NCBI GenBank assembly: GCA_023055505.1
Contig: JALIRH010000010.1
Location: 3,597,501-3,661,500 of the forward strand
DNA: 64,000 nt
Origin: Callipepla californica brunnescens
Taxonomy: Eukaryota; Chordata; Aves; Galliformes; Odontophoridae
Reading direction: 5' to 3'
Shown piece by piece: positions 51,282 through 63,018 of this stretch. The notes under the pieces are model-generated. The model was not told the DNA's origin. It was given only the letters and a program-made list of their open reading frames with translations, and searched no databases. The first letter of the stretch is position 1. Each line of letters opens with the position of its first letter. Made by a program: the position numbers and the translations under genes.

Positions 51282-53182
51282 AGTTTACACTGAAGTGCAG
51301 AGTGTTAGAACATATTCCATCATTTCTTTGCTGTCTGTGTTAGTTTGAGAGTAATTTGATAAACGTTGTGTTATTTCTTATACCTAACTGGGATCTTTGC
51401 TTTTTCCCTGTGAACTCTGCACACCAATGTTAGTATTCAAAACTTCTCCATATTTAGGAGATACTAGAAAAAGGAGCATGTCTTTGCATGCTATTTTCTT
51501 CTCCACCATGTTGCAGATGTAAGCGAAGTAGGACTTAAAAATAAATGTAATTCAAGGTCATTGGAGAATTGGAAGCATTCAGATCAGTAGCAGTTATGGT
51601 CCATTAACTTCATAAAGAGCCAACATAGAGCTGAAACTCTTGTTGTACCCTGTTAGAGAAAATTAATTCCTGCTTTCTTAAGAATCTTCACTCTCATCTC
51701 CAGGCTTGGAAGAGATTGTATTGTTCTAGCATTTAATAGTTATGTAAATTAGCACTAATTTTATCACTCAGCACCTGTACAAAATTTTTTACTAGAACAG
51801 TTCTTTAAAATATGGCATAAACAAAGCACAAGATGCACAGGGATACTGCTCTTTCATGGATGCTTATTTGGGAAATTCTGTATAAACTACTTAGAGATGC
51901 TGGGGGTGTGCCAGAAGTACACCAACCAAACTTGGTAGGTGTGTGATTGGTGTTGTATTGTTTGTAGGCCACTCTTGTCCAAAACAATTCATTTAGAGGT
52001 TAGAACGGGTGGTGAGTCACATAAACTGGAAGCTGTTCCTCAGGTCACCATCTTATCTCTGTGTGCAGATTAATTGATATCTCATGTACTTGTAACAGCT
52101 GAAAAAACAAAGCAGAATATGCAAATGCAGTGACTGTATAACATATATGGGAAGTACAAGGAGGCAAGCATTAGCTTTAATAGAATGTGAATTATCTGCC
52201 ATCTTTGTTCCACTCCAGATGTATTTCAGCAAGGAGATTGGTTCTATGTGTTAGATAGACTGAGACAGCACCTTAGCAAATGGCAGCCTGTTCCAAGCAA
52301 GGAAGGAGAGAGGGCAGTACTAGTGTGAACAAAGCCTAGCCCAAGTTATCAAGTAAAACCCAAGCCAAACAGGGTGCTTGGATTTTGAGTGGCTGGAGCT
52401 TTTCTCCATTTAAAGCAGAAAAAGAGCCTTTGTTTTCCAGGTGAAAGGAAGTACTCTGAGAGCAGTCTGTTGCAGATCGTGACAAAATCTGGCTAGCAAA
52501 ACCAATCTCAGCAAGATTTCACAGTTGAAAATCCATGTGAATGGCTTTTTGCTTGGATGTAGGTGTTAGCATGCTGTTGTACATACCTGTATGCCACCAG
52601 GTTTTGGTCCCTCACTTAGCATATGTATTATGTATTTTGAATCAGTCTGCAATGCTGTGTTTTAAAGAAAATAAGTATTTATTTCCTGAGAACAGAGGAG
52701 GCTTCAGTACAAAAAGGATGTGTTTTTAGAAGACCATTTTTATTGTCATATTTTTCCTTTCATTTTGTTTTCTTAGGGAGGTCATAGCACTGTGCTCTTG
52801 AACTGAAATCTGCCACCCAAAACAGTAGCTGTGATAAAATGAATAGAAGAAATGACATACTAATAGTCTTTCTTCCAAAGACCCATAGCAGCAAACATGC
52901 TTTGCATTAGGCAATTACAGATTTCCGAAATGATCTAAAAGCTTTAAGGACAGTTCTCCTTACCTGCCTGGCTTCGTGCTGGAAGCCCTCTAGTTAGTAT
53001 TTTAGAGTTCTCCAGAGGCACTGGGGTTTCTCACTGACTGAGGAATTAGGCTGAATGTGAGCACGTTTCGGTAAGCAGCCCCACTCAGCTTGCTGTGCCG
53101 TGCTGACCGAGCAGCTGCCTCTGCAACACAGCACAGGATGGCACGGTAGAGCGGCTGGGAATTAAAAGTAGATTTCAGAAGG

Positions 53183-53203
53183 AAAAAAAAAAAAAAAAAA
53201 AAA
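53183..53203. repeat. Poly(A) tract, 21 nt
   Basis: An uninterrupted run of 21 A, the longest pure homopolymer in the window. No retroposed gene body is visible upstream; the preceding 150 bases are relatively GC-rich unique sequence. Confidence 0.9.
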
Positions 53204-53270
53204 GAACAACAAAAGAGTGAATTCAATTAGTCAGTTGAAATTGAGTTGGGGTTTACAACTTGGATTTTTA

Positions 53271-53318
53271 GGCCCAGATCCATCAGAGCACTTAAGCACC
53301 TGCTTTAACATGAGCACA
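53271..53318. repeat. Possible ancient amniote repeat relic
   Basis: GGCCCAGATCCATCAGAGCA, then CTTAAGCACCTGCTTTAAC resembles the 'ggcccagatcctgcaa...cacttaagcacctgcttaac' element abundant in turtles and crocodilians and present as relics in birds. Recognition is from memory. Confidence 0.4.
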
Positions 53319-55030
53319 TTTTGCTTTTCAATAACAAGCATTTGCCTAGCTATCAGAGGCCTCCAGGAAACCTGGACTTAAATGTGCATTGTGAAGCAGG
53401 GGAAGGATGGGAGACAGTCAGGGATACTCAAATAAATTTTGTTTTTTCTCTCCCTGAGCTTTCTGTGGTTTAAATAATGCCTTCCCTTAATGCGCTGGCT
53501 TTTGTTAAATATCCTGTACATAATATCGAAAAAGGTCATTTAATGAGTAATTTGACTTTTTCTCTGAAGAGACTTGTTACTGATCTTAACTTGGAATCTC
53601 TTTAGTATTGTTGAAGGGAATAACAACCTTAATGTCATTTTAGTTTGATTTCTTTGTGTGAAGGGCTGACAGCTCTCCCTTCTCTCCCATCAGCAAACAT
53701 CTAAAGAAAGCTCTGTTACTGAGAGATTACTGCACTGGTCCTTGGTCCTGCAGAGATTTCATCTGAAGCATTTCGTTTTTAATGGACAATGGAAAACGTT
53801 CAGCTGTCCGTTATTGCACTTCTTTGTACACAGTCTAAAAATATAAATGGAATTTATAATTACGTCTGTAATGCTGGGTCCCAGCTGAAATCACTTTAAT
53901 CCCAACCTGGTGGAAAAAATCAGTACTGAACCCTTAACGTTGGTCTTTTCCTCCTTAGACATTTCATCTTCGGTTGTTCTAGTGTATTCCACAGGTTGTG
54001 TAAGTTTGTCAAGGAACTGTAGCATACAGAGGCCATTTTGCATCCATAAAAAGATACTACTGCTTTCTGCTTTTCTGACTTAGAAGCTGGAGTGTTCCTT
54101 TTGAGCATTGTGTTATATTGTAGCTGCTTCATGTGACAGAAAATTCCTTCCCTTTTCTTTTTGATCATTTAAAAAAGGGATCTTTTAAAGGCTGCAAGAT
54201 TCTTTTAAAGAAAATTCCATTTTACTGGAATTCAAGTTTTGCATGTGTTTGTGAAAGAGGAACCCAAGTCAGCATTGGGGGTTTAGTGTTGAGGTTTGGA
54301 AAAGACATCATTCTCAGCTCACCGCAGGACCCTCTCCCACTACATGCTTTTTGGCTATGGGATTCAAAATAGAGTTCCATCAAGTTTAAATAATCAATTT
54401 GTTGTTCTTTTTTCATATCACCATCTGTGAGTCCCTACCCACCATGAAGGTTTTTGCACTTCTGAAACCTGCACCTTTCTACAAACCTGGACTAAACACC
54501 TATAGTTGTTGTGTTTCGAGTGAGTTTTGAGGAGGAGGGGCTGCTGATCAGCTTTAAGGCCTGCGCAAGCTATTAATTGTCCACCAATCACAGCTTTGTC
54601 CAGAGTACCTGGTTCTGGTAGCACCTGCAGGATGCTGCAGTGGAGGGCACAATGCCACATACCCCAGTTGTCAAGTTACTAATCATAAATGTTACATCCA
54701 TGTACGTGGTCGGCTATTGCTCTAGCAGAATGCTATGTTTCTAAGTAATTACATATAATTACCTCTCTCCAGATCGTGAGCACTCAGAAAGCGGGAAAAA
54801 AAAAATAATTGTGTTGGCCTTTCTTTTATCTGGATACTTAAAAGAGAGAATCTAAAAGGAATGTTTCCATGGGGAGCGAGGCATTTCAGCAACCCATGTC
54901 CAGCACTCAGCTATTTCTTTGCTATCTAGGGCTTTCAGGCCTTAACTTCCTGACTTCATTCCAGGATACAGATGTCTCATTCTCTCCCTGCCCTCTCCGC
55001 CCCCTTCAGATACCATTTTCCTATACAAGA

Positions 55031-55090
55031 GCCTAATCCAATGCTCACTGAAATGTTTCCATTGACATCCACAGGCTTCAGCTGAGCCTA
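55031..55090. repeat. Possible ancient palindromic amniote repeat relic
   Basis: GCCTAATCCAATGCTCACTG, then TTTCCATTGACATCCACAGG, then CTTCAGCTGAGCC matches the form of an old palindromic element with 'cccattgacttca' and 'gatcaggcc' ends. It is degenerate and recognised from memory. Confidence 0.35.
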
Positions 55091-58000
55091 GATGAGGATG
55101 GGGCAGCAAGTTCCACACAGCATTGTGTTATCCCCTCTTCTGTCTGCTATCTGGGCAAGGCACAGATTGCTTTCCACCTTTCCTTCCTTCTGCAAAGCGC
55201 GCTGATGTTTTTTTTATGAACATGCCTCTTCAGATCTATCACATCGCACAGTCTGAAAATAGTTAGAATTATATTGTAGTAGTGACCTTTATTGTTCATT
55301 AGTGAATCAGCAGCCTAGCTTACTGTGGCTTTAAATGAGCTATATAAATTGGTTGTTATTTTCGATGATGATTCCCTTGATTTGAACATACCCGAGCAAA
55401 GATAATTGTTTGATTGATTCATTATGTAAAAGATTTGTTTCAAGTTAGAGGGTATTTTTATTTAATTTGAAAGAAATTTCCAGGCAAATTGAGACGCGCT
55501 GTCTTTAGGCATGTCTGGAATCTTTGCCAGGTTCTTACCAGGCTCAAGTAGGTAGGGGCCACTTCTCTTTTATTCTCTGATGCCCCATGGTAGCTTTGCT
55601 GGGTGAGGAGGAAGAGGTGCCTGGGAGTGTCTCTCTGGATGTGGGGGTGTCATCATCATCTGAACTGAAGCTGCTGATGGTATTGTGACTTGTGCATAGA
55701 GCTCTACTGCATGTGGGTTTTTTTGGTTTTTTTTTTTGCCACATTTAAAGGAAACCAAAGCTAAAACCTGGTGGTGCTTTTCAAAGCCTCTCTTTATCCC
55801 AATAGTGGCACGCTCTTGTCTTCCAATGGCTGTACTGTCACCTGTGTGAGCTATCACTAATTCCCAGCTATTGGCATCGGGTTCCCATTGCTCAGAGACA
55901 GTGCACATTTAAAGCCTGTTTTTCTGTCCTCTGCAGTGTGCTCCCTCTTCCAGCTTCATCATCATGATGTCTTCTGTCCTAGGTACATGACTAAGCTGAT
56001 AGAACTGTTGCCAGAGGCTGTGGTTGCTCTCTCTAGGAGGTTGCTGTGCTCCAAGAACTTCACTGTTGCAAATCTTATTTTGTCATCTGGCATGCAGTAT
56101 GGTTTGCAGATGGCACAGAAGAAATTTGTTTAGAAGTTGCTTATCTTCTCTATTACAAGTGTTGGGGGCTGCATAAATCTGGTATATTGAAGATTACACC
56201 AGTTTGCAAAGAGTGAAGGATGCTGCACCCAGGAACCATGCAAATAAGTCCTGCTGAGCGCATGATGCTGTCTCAGACAGGAACACATGGAAAAAATCAC
56301 ACAAGTCTGCTGAAGTCCTGTTATCTTCCCTCTTTGATATCATTGCCAGGACTTTTGCTGCTAGAGAGGAAAGCAAAGAACAGAAGAGTTGCCAGGCCAG
56401 GAGTGTAGGACACAGCTGGTATTGTTGGATGGGAGAGCATGCAGAGGGAGCTACAGAGAAGAAAGGGGAACAGAGCAGTTATAGTGATGTATTTGGCAGC
56501 AGTGCCATGTGTGCATCTCATCCCTGCTCAGCTACTCCACAGGGCATGCTGATGGGCTGGTTGGGGTACCAAGCAGACTCACAGCTGAGTCTCACCTCTC
56601 TGCTTCTGCTACCCGGATCTGATGTGCCAACCCCTCCTAATCTGAACAAGTCAACAGCCTGGCCCAGGCTGCCATCTCAAAGAATGGTGAGGGCTTTGTA
56701 AATAGAGGAAACAATTGAATGATAAGTTCACACTTCAGCACGCTGCTTAACAACCTGATAACAGTTAATTACATACAGTATTTTTAAACGCAACAGGCAG
56801 ATAACTCATGCAGAGATGCAGCACAGACACTGGGTCCCACCACTGAAGGTTAACCTCTTACTGCCCACGTCCCTAAAGAGGTCTGCAGCCTGCAGCTCCC
56901 ACCTCTCACCAGCTTTGAACGTTCATTGGCCAGCAGTGACTCAGAGACGTCCCCAGGGCATTTCCACAGCAACAAGTGAGCACAGAGCTGGAGCAAGCTG
57001 CTCTCAACCCATGGCCCTTGCAGAGCCCCTCTTTGAGCAACCTGTGTCCTTGTGGGCAGGGAGTGCAGGGTGATAAAACATAGGATGTCTCCACCATGGC
57101 AGCAGGTAGCATGTGTCCAGTCAGCAGTTGCTGCGCTGGCTGCAGCTGCACTGATGTTAGTGTAACAGTAGAAGCTCTTAAGGAAGAAGCCAGCATAAAC
57201 ACAGCTGGAAGGGGCTGCAGTCACCGGGCGCTCGTGGCCGTCTGCGTGTCTCAGCAGCTGCAGGCAGTGCTACTGCTCTCTGGGCACCGGGTGGGACATT
57301 TCCGTCTCTCCTGGCCCTGTGGGATTCAGGGGTTTGACCCTTGTTATTTAAAGCTCAACTTCAGGACGTCTGCTGTCAGAGTGCCTGCGAAGTTTGTGAC
57401 TTAATGCAAGGCTAATTAACTGATTTGCCTATCCAAACCTGGAGATTTACACACTTTGGTAGAGGCAGCTGTAAAGTTCTAACTTCAGCTGTTTATCATG
57501 CCCTGAGCCTTTAAATCTCAATTATTAAAGGTGGTGTTTAATGGCTGGCTGGAAAAGGGGTGGTTACCAGAGTGTTAATGGAGTGCTGCGAGCCAGGAAA
57601 TCTATAATCTAATGCCTGTATAGAAATGAATGGCTCTAACAAAAGGGAAAATAAGGGAAGGGGGGATGGGGAGGCTGTATTTACAGGCTGCTTGTGCTGT
57701 TTAGGAGCAAATCAATACGTGAGCAGTAGGGGAACAATGGGGATTGAAATACTGCCTGAAGAAACCAATAAGAGCTGCTTGTTTTTGAGGTCCCCCTTTC
57801 CCTCCTAAAAGCAGGATCTTTCTTCTTGGATGTTGAGCTTTGCTTTACTGTGAAGCAGAAAGAAGGGAATGGCATATCCCAGTGAGTTTCAACAGAATGT
57901 CTGGACCTAGAAATAGAATGAAACAGAGGGAAAAATAACCAGCTACAGTCAGTTTAAAAAATCATTTCCTATTTTTATTGAAGCATGATTTTACTACCCA

Positions 58001-61000
58001 GTTTGTGCCATCAGAGGCAGAATTGACAGCCATGCTTCATCATGGCACTGGGAGAAAACGCTGCAAGGAATGCTTTAATTTAAATGAGAGATGCTTAAAA
58101 AAAAAGGAAAAGAAAAAGCCTGAACGCTCGGTAATAACATTAATAACCAGTTCTTACGGGTTTTTACTAGCCCTCTAAAGATCAGGCAGTGTGTTAAGAT
58201 CCCAGCAGCTGAACAGTAAAGCCCCAGACCCAGGTTGTTATTACTTAGGAAGATTCTTTTAACGACTTTTGTTATTTGTTGAAAATCATTTTAACAGCAC
58301 AGCTGAGTGATTGCCATGCTTTTAAATTCATTCCAAGTGAAAAAAAAAAGAGAGAAAAAAATGATAGAATTTGGTTTTATGTGTCTTTGAACGTGCTTTA
58401 CAGAATGGTCTGGGTAGCAACAGTGAGCAACAGGACGGGCTGAAGGAGGAGGCTTCCTTGTGAAGGGGCTCTCCTGGAGCCTGAGTGATGTCTTTGTTTC
58501 TTTCTGAAGAGGACTTTTGACAGGGGCAACAATATTGCTTTTAAATCAAATGAAAATCTCCTAAGCTACCGCATGACCTTTAATTTTTACCCTGATAGCC
58601 TCGGAAAAAGCAGGGCTTTGCAGTAAAGCTTAGGGCGAGTTGAAGAGGTCTAGGTTGTTTGTACTCTTGCACTGCTGTGCTGGGCTAGTGGAAGAGTTTC
58701 ACCTCTCAGTGCATCGCTCCCTTCCTGCTGGTTGCCTGCTTTGTTGGGACAGTAGCTCTTCTCACGGCTCTTCTCTTGGCAGGGTTAGCAGGTCCTCACA
58801 TCCATTGGAGCTATTGCACAGTAATGCAGCAAATATACCATAAGAGGGACTTCACTTGGGCACCACATCCTGGTGATGGCAGTTCTACACCTGTTTGGTA
58901 CTTCTTTGCATTAGTTTGACTGCACCAAAATTCAGAACATCTAAGAAAGCATTTGCTTCTCTTGATGGCTTAAGACGCATATGCCCTCTAAAATGCTTTC
59001 ACCCCTCCGCTGTACCTTTGTCTGCATCATCTCAGAAATGCAGCACAACAGACCAAAGGCCAATAAGTATTTTCGTTTGTAGCAAGAACTTTCAGCCTCT
59101 GTTGATCTGCAAAACAAATGACTAAAGGGACCAAAATTTCATCCAGGTCTCTCCCCAGCAGAGCATGGGGGTTCCTGAGCAACAAGCATGACTGCTTAGC
59201 ATTGAGAGTAGGTTACCAATGCCAAGAGGTTAATGACTCACACAGTATTATGTTGTGTTGAATAATGAGTAACATATGAAATGAGACATGTTGTAATGAC
59301 TTGCTACTTAAAGTACCAATCTCCTAAAGATATCCTTAAGCTTGAAGAGGTCACTGAATAGCGATGTCTTGCTCAATAGGTGCTGTTTTATTTTATGCCT
59401 CCCAATAGAAAGGATGTGCCATGCCTGAGAGCATACAAACAAAACAAGTGGTGTATTGAGTAGGAAGGATTATTGGACTGTTTGTTTTGAATGCTTATTG
59501 GGCATTTATAGAGCACCAACTAGAGTATTCGGGCTTTGTTGCTGATGGCTTGAGTTCTTTAATCCTGATTATCACGGTTCCCATATTTGTAGGTTGGATT
59601 TAGGGAAGGAAAGAAAGGAGAGCTTTGCCTGCAGGATGGAATTCTCAGAAGCTGGTCAGATCTTCTGTGGAAAATAAACTAATGCTGTAGCAAAGGGGCA
59701 ACACTTTGTTAGTGATGAGAGGGGGCTTAATTAAATGGCACTCTAAAATGTGATGTTAACCAGCCTGTGGCATAGTCTGCTCTCTTAGTGATCCAGACAG
59801 TTTGCTTATGTGCAAAATAAACTGGTGATACTGCCATAAGAAACCTTAGTAATCTTACAACAAAGTACAAAACCTGTCAGACTACTGCTTCCCTATCTTA
59901 CAGTTGTTTCTGCAGTCTTCTTGTCTGTATGGAAAGCTGGCATCTGACTAAGCTTTGTGCTTGATCATGTATGTAAAAGGCTGGAACATCCGTACAGCTC
60001 CAATTCCCAGTAACTGCCCAGGGAGCTGCTGGGTCCAAGACCTCTCAGAATCTGGCCCTCTGCAAATAAAAAAGGAGTTTGTTCTCCAGTCACTTCAGGG
60101 CTAGACTTCAAGTGGAGTAATACAAACATGTCTGTACACTTGCATTCCAGGACTGTGGTGCTTTTGCTGCTTGTTTCCAAATATTCAAAGCCACAATACT
60201 GTAGAGAGATATGAGCTTGTGCACGTAAGTTCTTATGTTCAAGCCAGTCAGTACCACTGTTAAACTTCGCAAAATCTCTGCAGACAAGGGTAGAGAATCA
60301 GGCTGGCATTGCATCTGAAATGTGCTTTTACTCAAATTTCAAACAAATTTATATGGATCTGTTCTTCTCCAAACTAAAACAAATACAATTTGTTTAAAAA
60401 GGAGAGAATTTTCTGCTCTTTTTTTTCTCCCAGTAATGCAGGTCATGAAATGATCATTATTTTTATGGGACTGCAAAGCCCATAGAAGTCAAAGCTATGT
60501 AACATACATTGCAGAGCGTTCTGCTAATCCTGTCCAACCGCAGTCGTGCCTGGCCCAGAGATGAGGGTCTGGTAACTGGAAACTCGACACTGAAGGAATT
60601 CCAAACACAGTCCTCAAACTAAAAACAGCTCTCTCTGCATGGCATGTGCTACATGAGAGCCAGGGATTGTATTCGTTTATGTTATCTGATTTTTTAGCCT
60701 TTCGGTGTTGATAAAAGAACAGGAGAAGAAAGCACCTCCACCAGCTCAGCCCATAAATAATCTGTGTGTGGTGTTTGAGGTTAGCATGGCAGTGCTAGGC
60801 ATCTGCCTTCTACTGAGAGGAGCAAGCCTCTCTCGCAGACAGCAGCCACAGAGCATTTCCTTCTGCTGCAGATTCTTCCCAGCGCTAAGATACCAAATTT
60901 GATTTCCTGTGGCTTTTTAAATGCAAAATCCATCATCGACTATGGGAAATATTGGTCTGAAGCAGCAAAGGATATTAGTTATAGGAGTATATCGCCTATT

Positions 61001-61920
61001 AAGATGTAGAGAGAGACTTCACTGAAGCTCAGAATCATGCAGCAATTTTTTTGCAACCTGCGGTGATTCTTTGTATTTTTTTAGCTATATGCACACTGAA
61101 TATTAAGCAACAGGACTTCTTAGTGCCACGGACAGCACTGCAATGTCTTTAATGCCATATCTGGAGAGAGAGGGGGATGGCACAGTCTTTCCAGTCGGTT
61201 GTTTTTAGTGTACATTGAGAAGAGCTTTACAAAGACATGGTAATGCATTTGATACTGTAAGAGTGTTTATCTGCATAATTTACTTTTTACATCTACTCCT
61301 TTTTTCTTTAAAAGTAGATCCTCCTGACTGAGAACAAACAACATGCAATCATGATGCATACAATAGAGTTCTTCAGTGGGAATCTGGACACAGATAGGAC
61401 CTTGTTGCTTTCTGCTGTTCTTTAATCGCAGCCTGAGCTGCAAAGCCATCACCCAGAGTCTCTGTATGTCTTGCTTAGACATGAAAGAGATTGCAGCCAA
61501 ATGTGGGCTTTCTGTTTGCCTCTTAGTCTGTGGCTGTCTTTGAAGTTTATTTCAAGAAGTACTCCCTGACAAAGTAAGAAGGCAGTTTTCCATGTGAGAT
61601 TATATCCCTTGCAAAATATTCCTTCAGCAGCTAGACGGAGGCAGTGATGTAAGAAGGGAGCACTCCCTTCCTTGCTTTTTACCAGGTACTAAGAGTGTGA
61701 CCTCTGTGATTCTCCCTATAGAACAGAGGCAAGAAAAACTCTTTTGTCATGATGAAATCCAAACCCCCGACATGATGGGGCACAGCATGAGCAGCCAGAT
61801 TGTCTTTTTGCTTTCCTTTGCTTTGAGATAACCCAAGCATGTGTCTTTGTGGCTTATGTTAAAGGTGACCTGCAAATGAGGGTTAACACTGAAACACGGT
61901 AAACTTGAAATGAAAAGTGC

Positions 61921-61922
61921 TT

Positions 61923-61953
<31 letters not shown>
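61921..61953. repeat. Poly(T) tract (T14-C-T18)
   Basis: A 33-nt T-rich run with a single C. It is the longest T-rich tract in the window. No adjacent exon or retroposon body is recognised. Confidence 0.9.
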
Positions 61954-62813
61954 AATGGGCCAGTCTGCCCTGTGAGACTCTTGGCAGCTGAAGTATTACT
62001 GAAATGGGTTCTTCAAAAAAATGGAGCTGCAGAAAGCAAAAGCTGTGTTAGTTTTTTGAAACCTACAGATACCCATTTGACTTCAGTGACTAAATAACAT
62101 TTTGAGTAAAAGGAGCCCCTCTTATGTATTCTGAATCCTTTCATTCTGTTTTAAATAATCCCAGAGGCTCTCAAAAATTCTGCAGCAAAGCCAGAATATA
62201 TTAGATCTTACATGCTTTGTGCTTGGAAGGTAAATAAAGCAGAGATAGAAAAACAAACTACTTCGGATGTTACTTGTCATAGAGAAAATAAGAACAGGTA
62301 CTGTTAACTGAACATCATCACAAGTTACCTGAGTTACTTGCACAAAGCTGCTTTGTGCTTTTACCATTCAAAATGGATCACAGCTCTTACCTGCTCAAGT
62401 ATGTGGAAAATAAGCCTATAGAGCTCCTAACCAGCATGTGAAACAATATGGCCACACATGTTTGCAGCTGCCTGTTTGTGTGATCTGTGATTCTTCTTCA
62501 CAAGGTGAGATTTCACTTCCTTGTGACAAAATGAACATTGTAAGGGGCACCTTTCCCATGGCATAGAGAATGTCTTTCCCTCTAGTTTTGCTCCTATCTT
62601 GAAGTTGGTGCTTCTTCCTGCCTGGCTTCCACTGCTTCCTCTGCCTAGCCTCTGCTTTTAGCTAGACTCACATGGTTGAAGCATCTTCCATTGAAGGGCA
62701 GCTGTACTGAACCATCAGCAAAAACACTTTCTGAGCTCTGAGACTGGTTCCTTCCCAGGTTGTTGTGTCAGCTTCCCTGCCTTCTGACTGCCGTTTAATT
62801 TCATTGGACCTAC

Positions 62814-63018
62814 AGGTCAAACAACTGGCCAAAAATCTGGAAAACAGCTGACAGTCAGAGCAGCTCTTACTCAGTGTGCCCTGTCAGAGGGCACACTCTG
62901 GGACTGGTCCTTTTGAGTGGCTGGACCTGCTTGACCCAATTTGTGGATTTTGGATCACTCCCCTGGGTCACTGATTTTCCACTTGAGGTTATTGGTTTGA
63001 CCCCCAAACCGTGGGTCA
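62814..63018. promoter_or_regulatory. Cluster of nuclear-receptor-type half-sites
   Basis: Five RGGTCA-type hexamers fall within 205 bp: AGGTCA at 62814, TGACCC at 62932, GGGTCA at 62965, TGACCC at 62998 and GGGTCA at 63013. The last two form an inverted (everted-type) pair with a 9-base gap. The hexamers are seen directly; receptor binding is inference. Confidence 0.3.
62873..62897. other. Perfect hairpin, 10-bp arms, 5-nt loop
   Basis: AGTGTGCCCT (62873-62882) and AGGGCACACT (62888-62897) are exact reverse complements around GTCAG. The stem is GC-rich and would be stable in the intron RNA. No T-run follows, and eukaryotic context argues against a bacterial-type terminator. Confidence 0.85.

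Larger units (their letters stand above)
41804..53182 (+). other. PARD3B: Intron downstream of exon B, part 1
   Basis: No further PARD3B tail exon is recognised. I looked for the Gly/Pro/Tyr-rich segment that should follow and did not see it. Contents include possible ancient repeat relics at 42301, 44874 and 51222, a (TTGG)4 at 47777, T17 at 48656 and a GA-rich stretch near 44120-44165. Short open frames on both strands are unsupported. Confidence 0.6.

Noticed and set aside
52931..53160. Relatively CpG-rich patch with a minus-strand donor-like CAG|GTAAGG
   Set aside because: No antisense coding sequence or acceptor could be matched to it, and the CpG content is too low for a promoter island.
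53183..53203. Poly(A) tracts (here and at 7878, 15249, 16474) as tails of processed pseudogenes
   Set aside because: None has a recognisable mRNA-derived body upstream or flanking target-site duplications.
62873..62897. Hairpin as a transcription terminator
   Set aside because: No T-run after it and the context is a vertebrate intron, so intrinsic termination does not apply.
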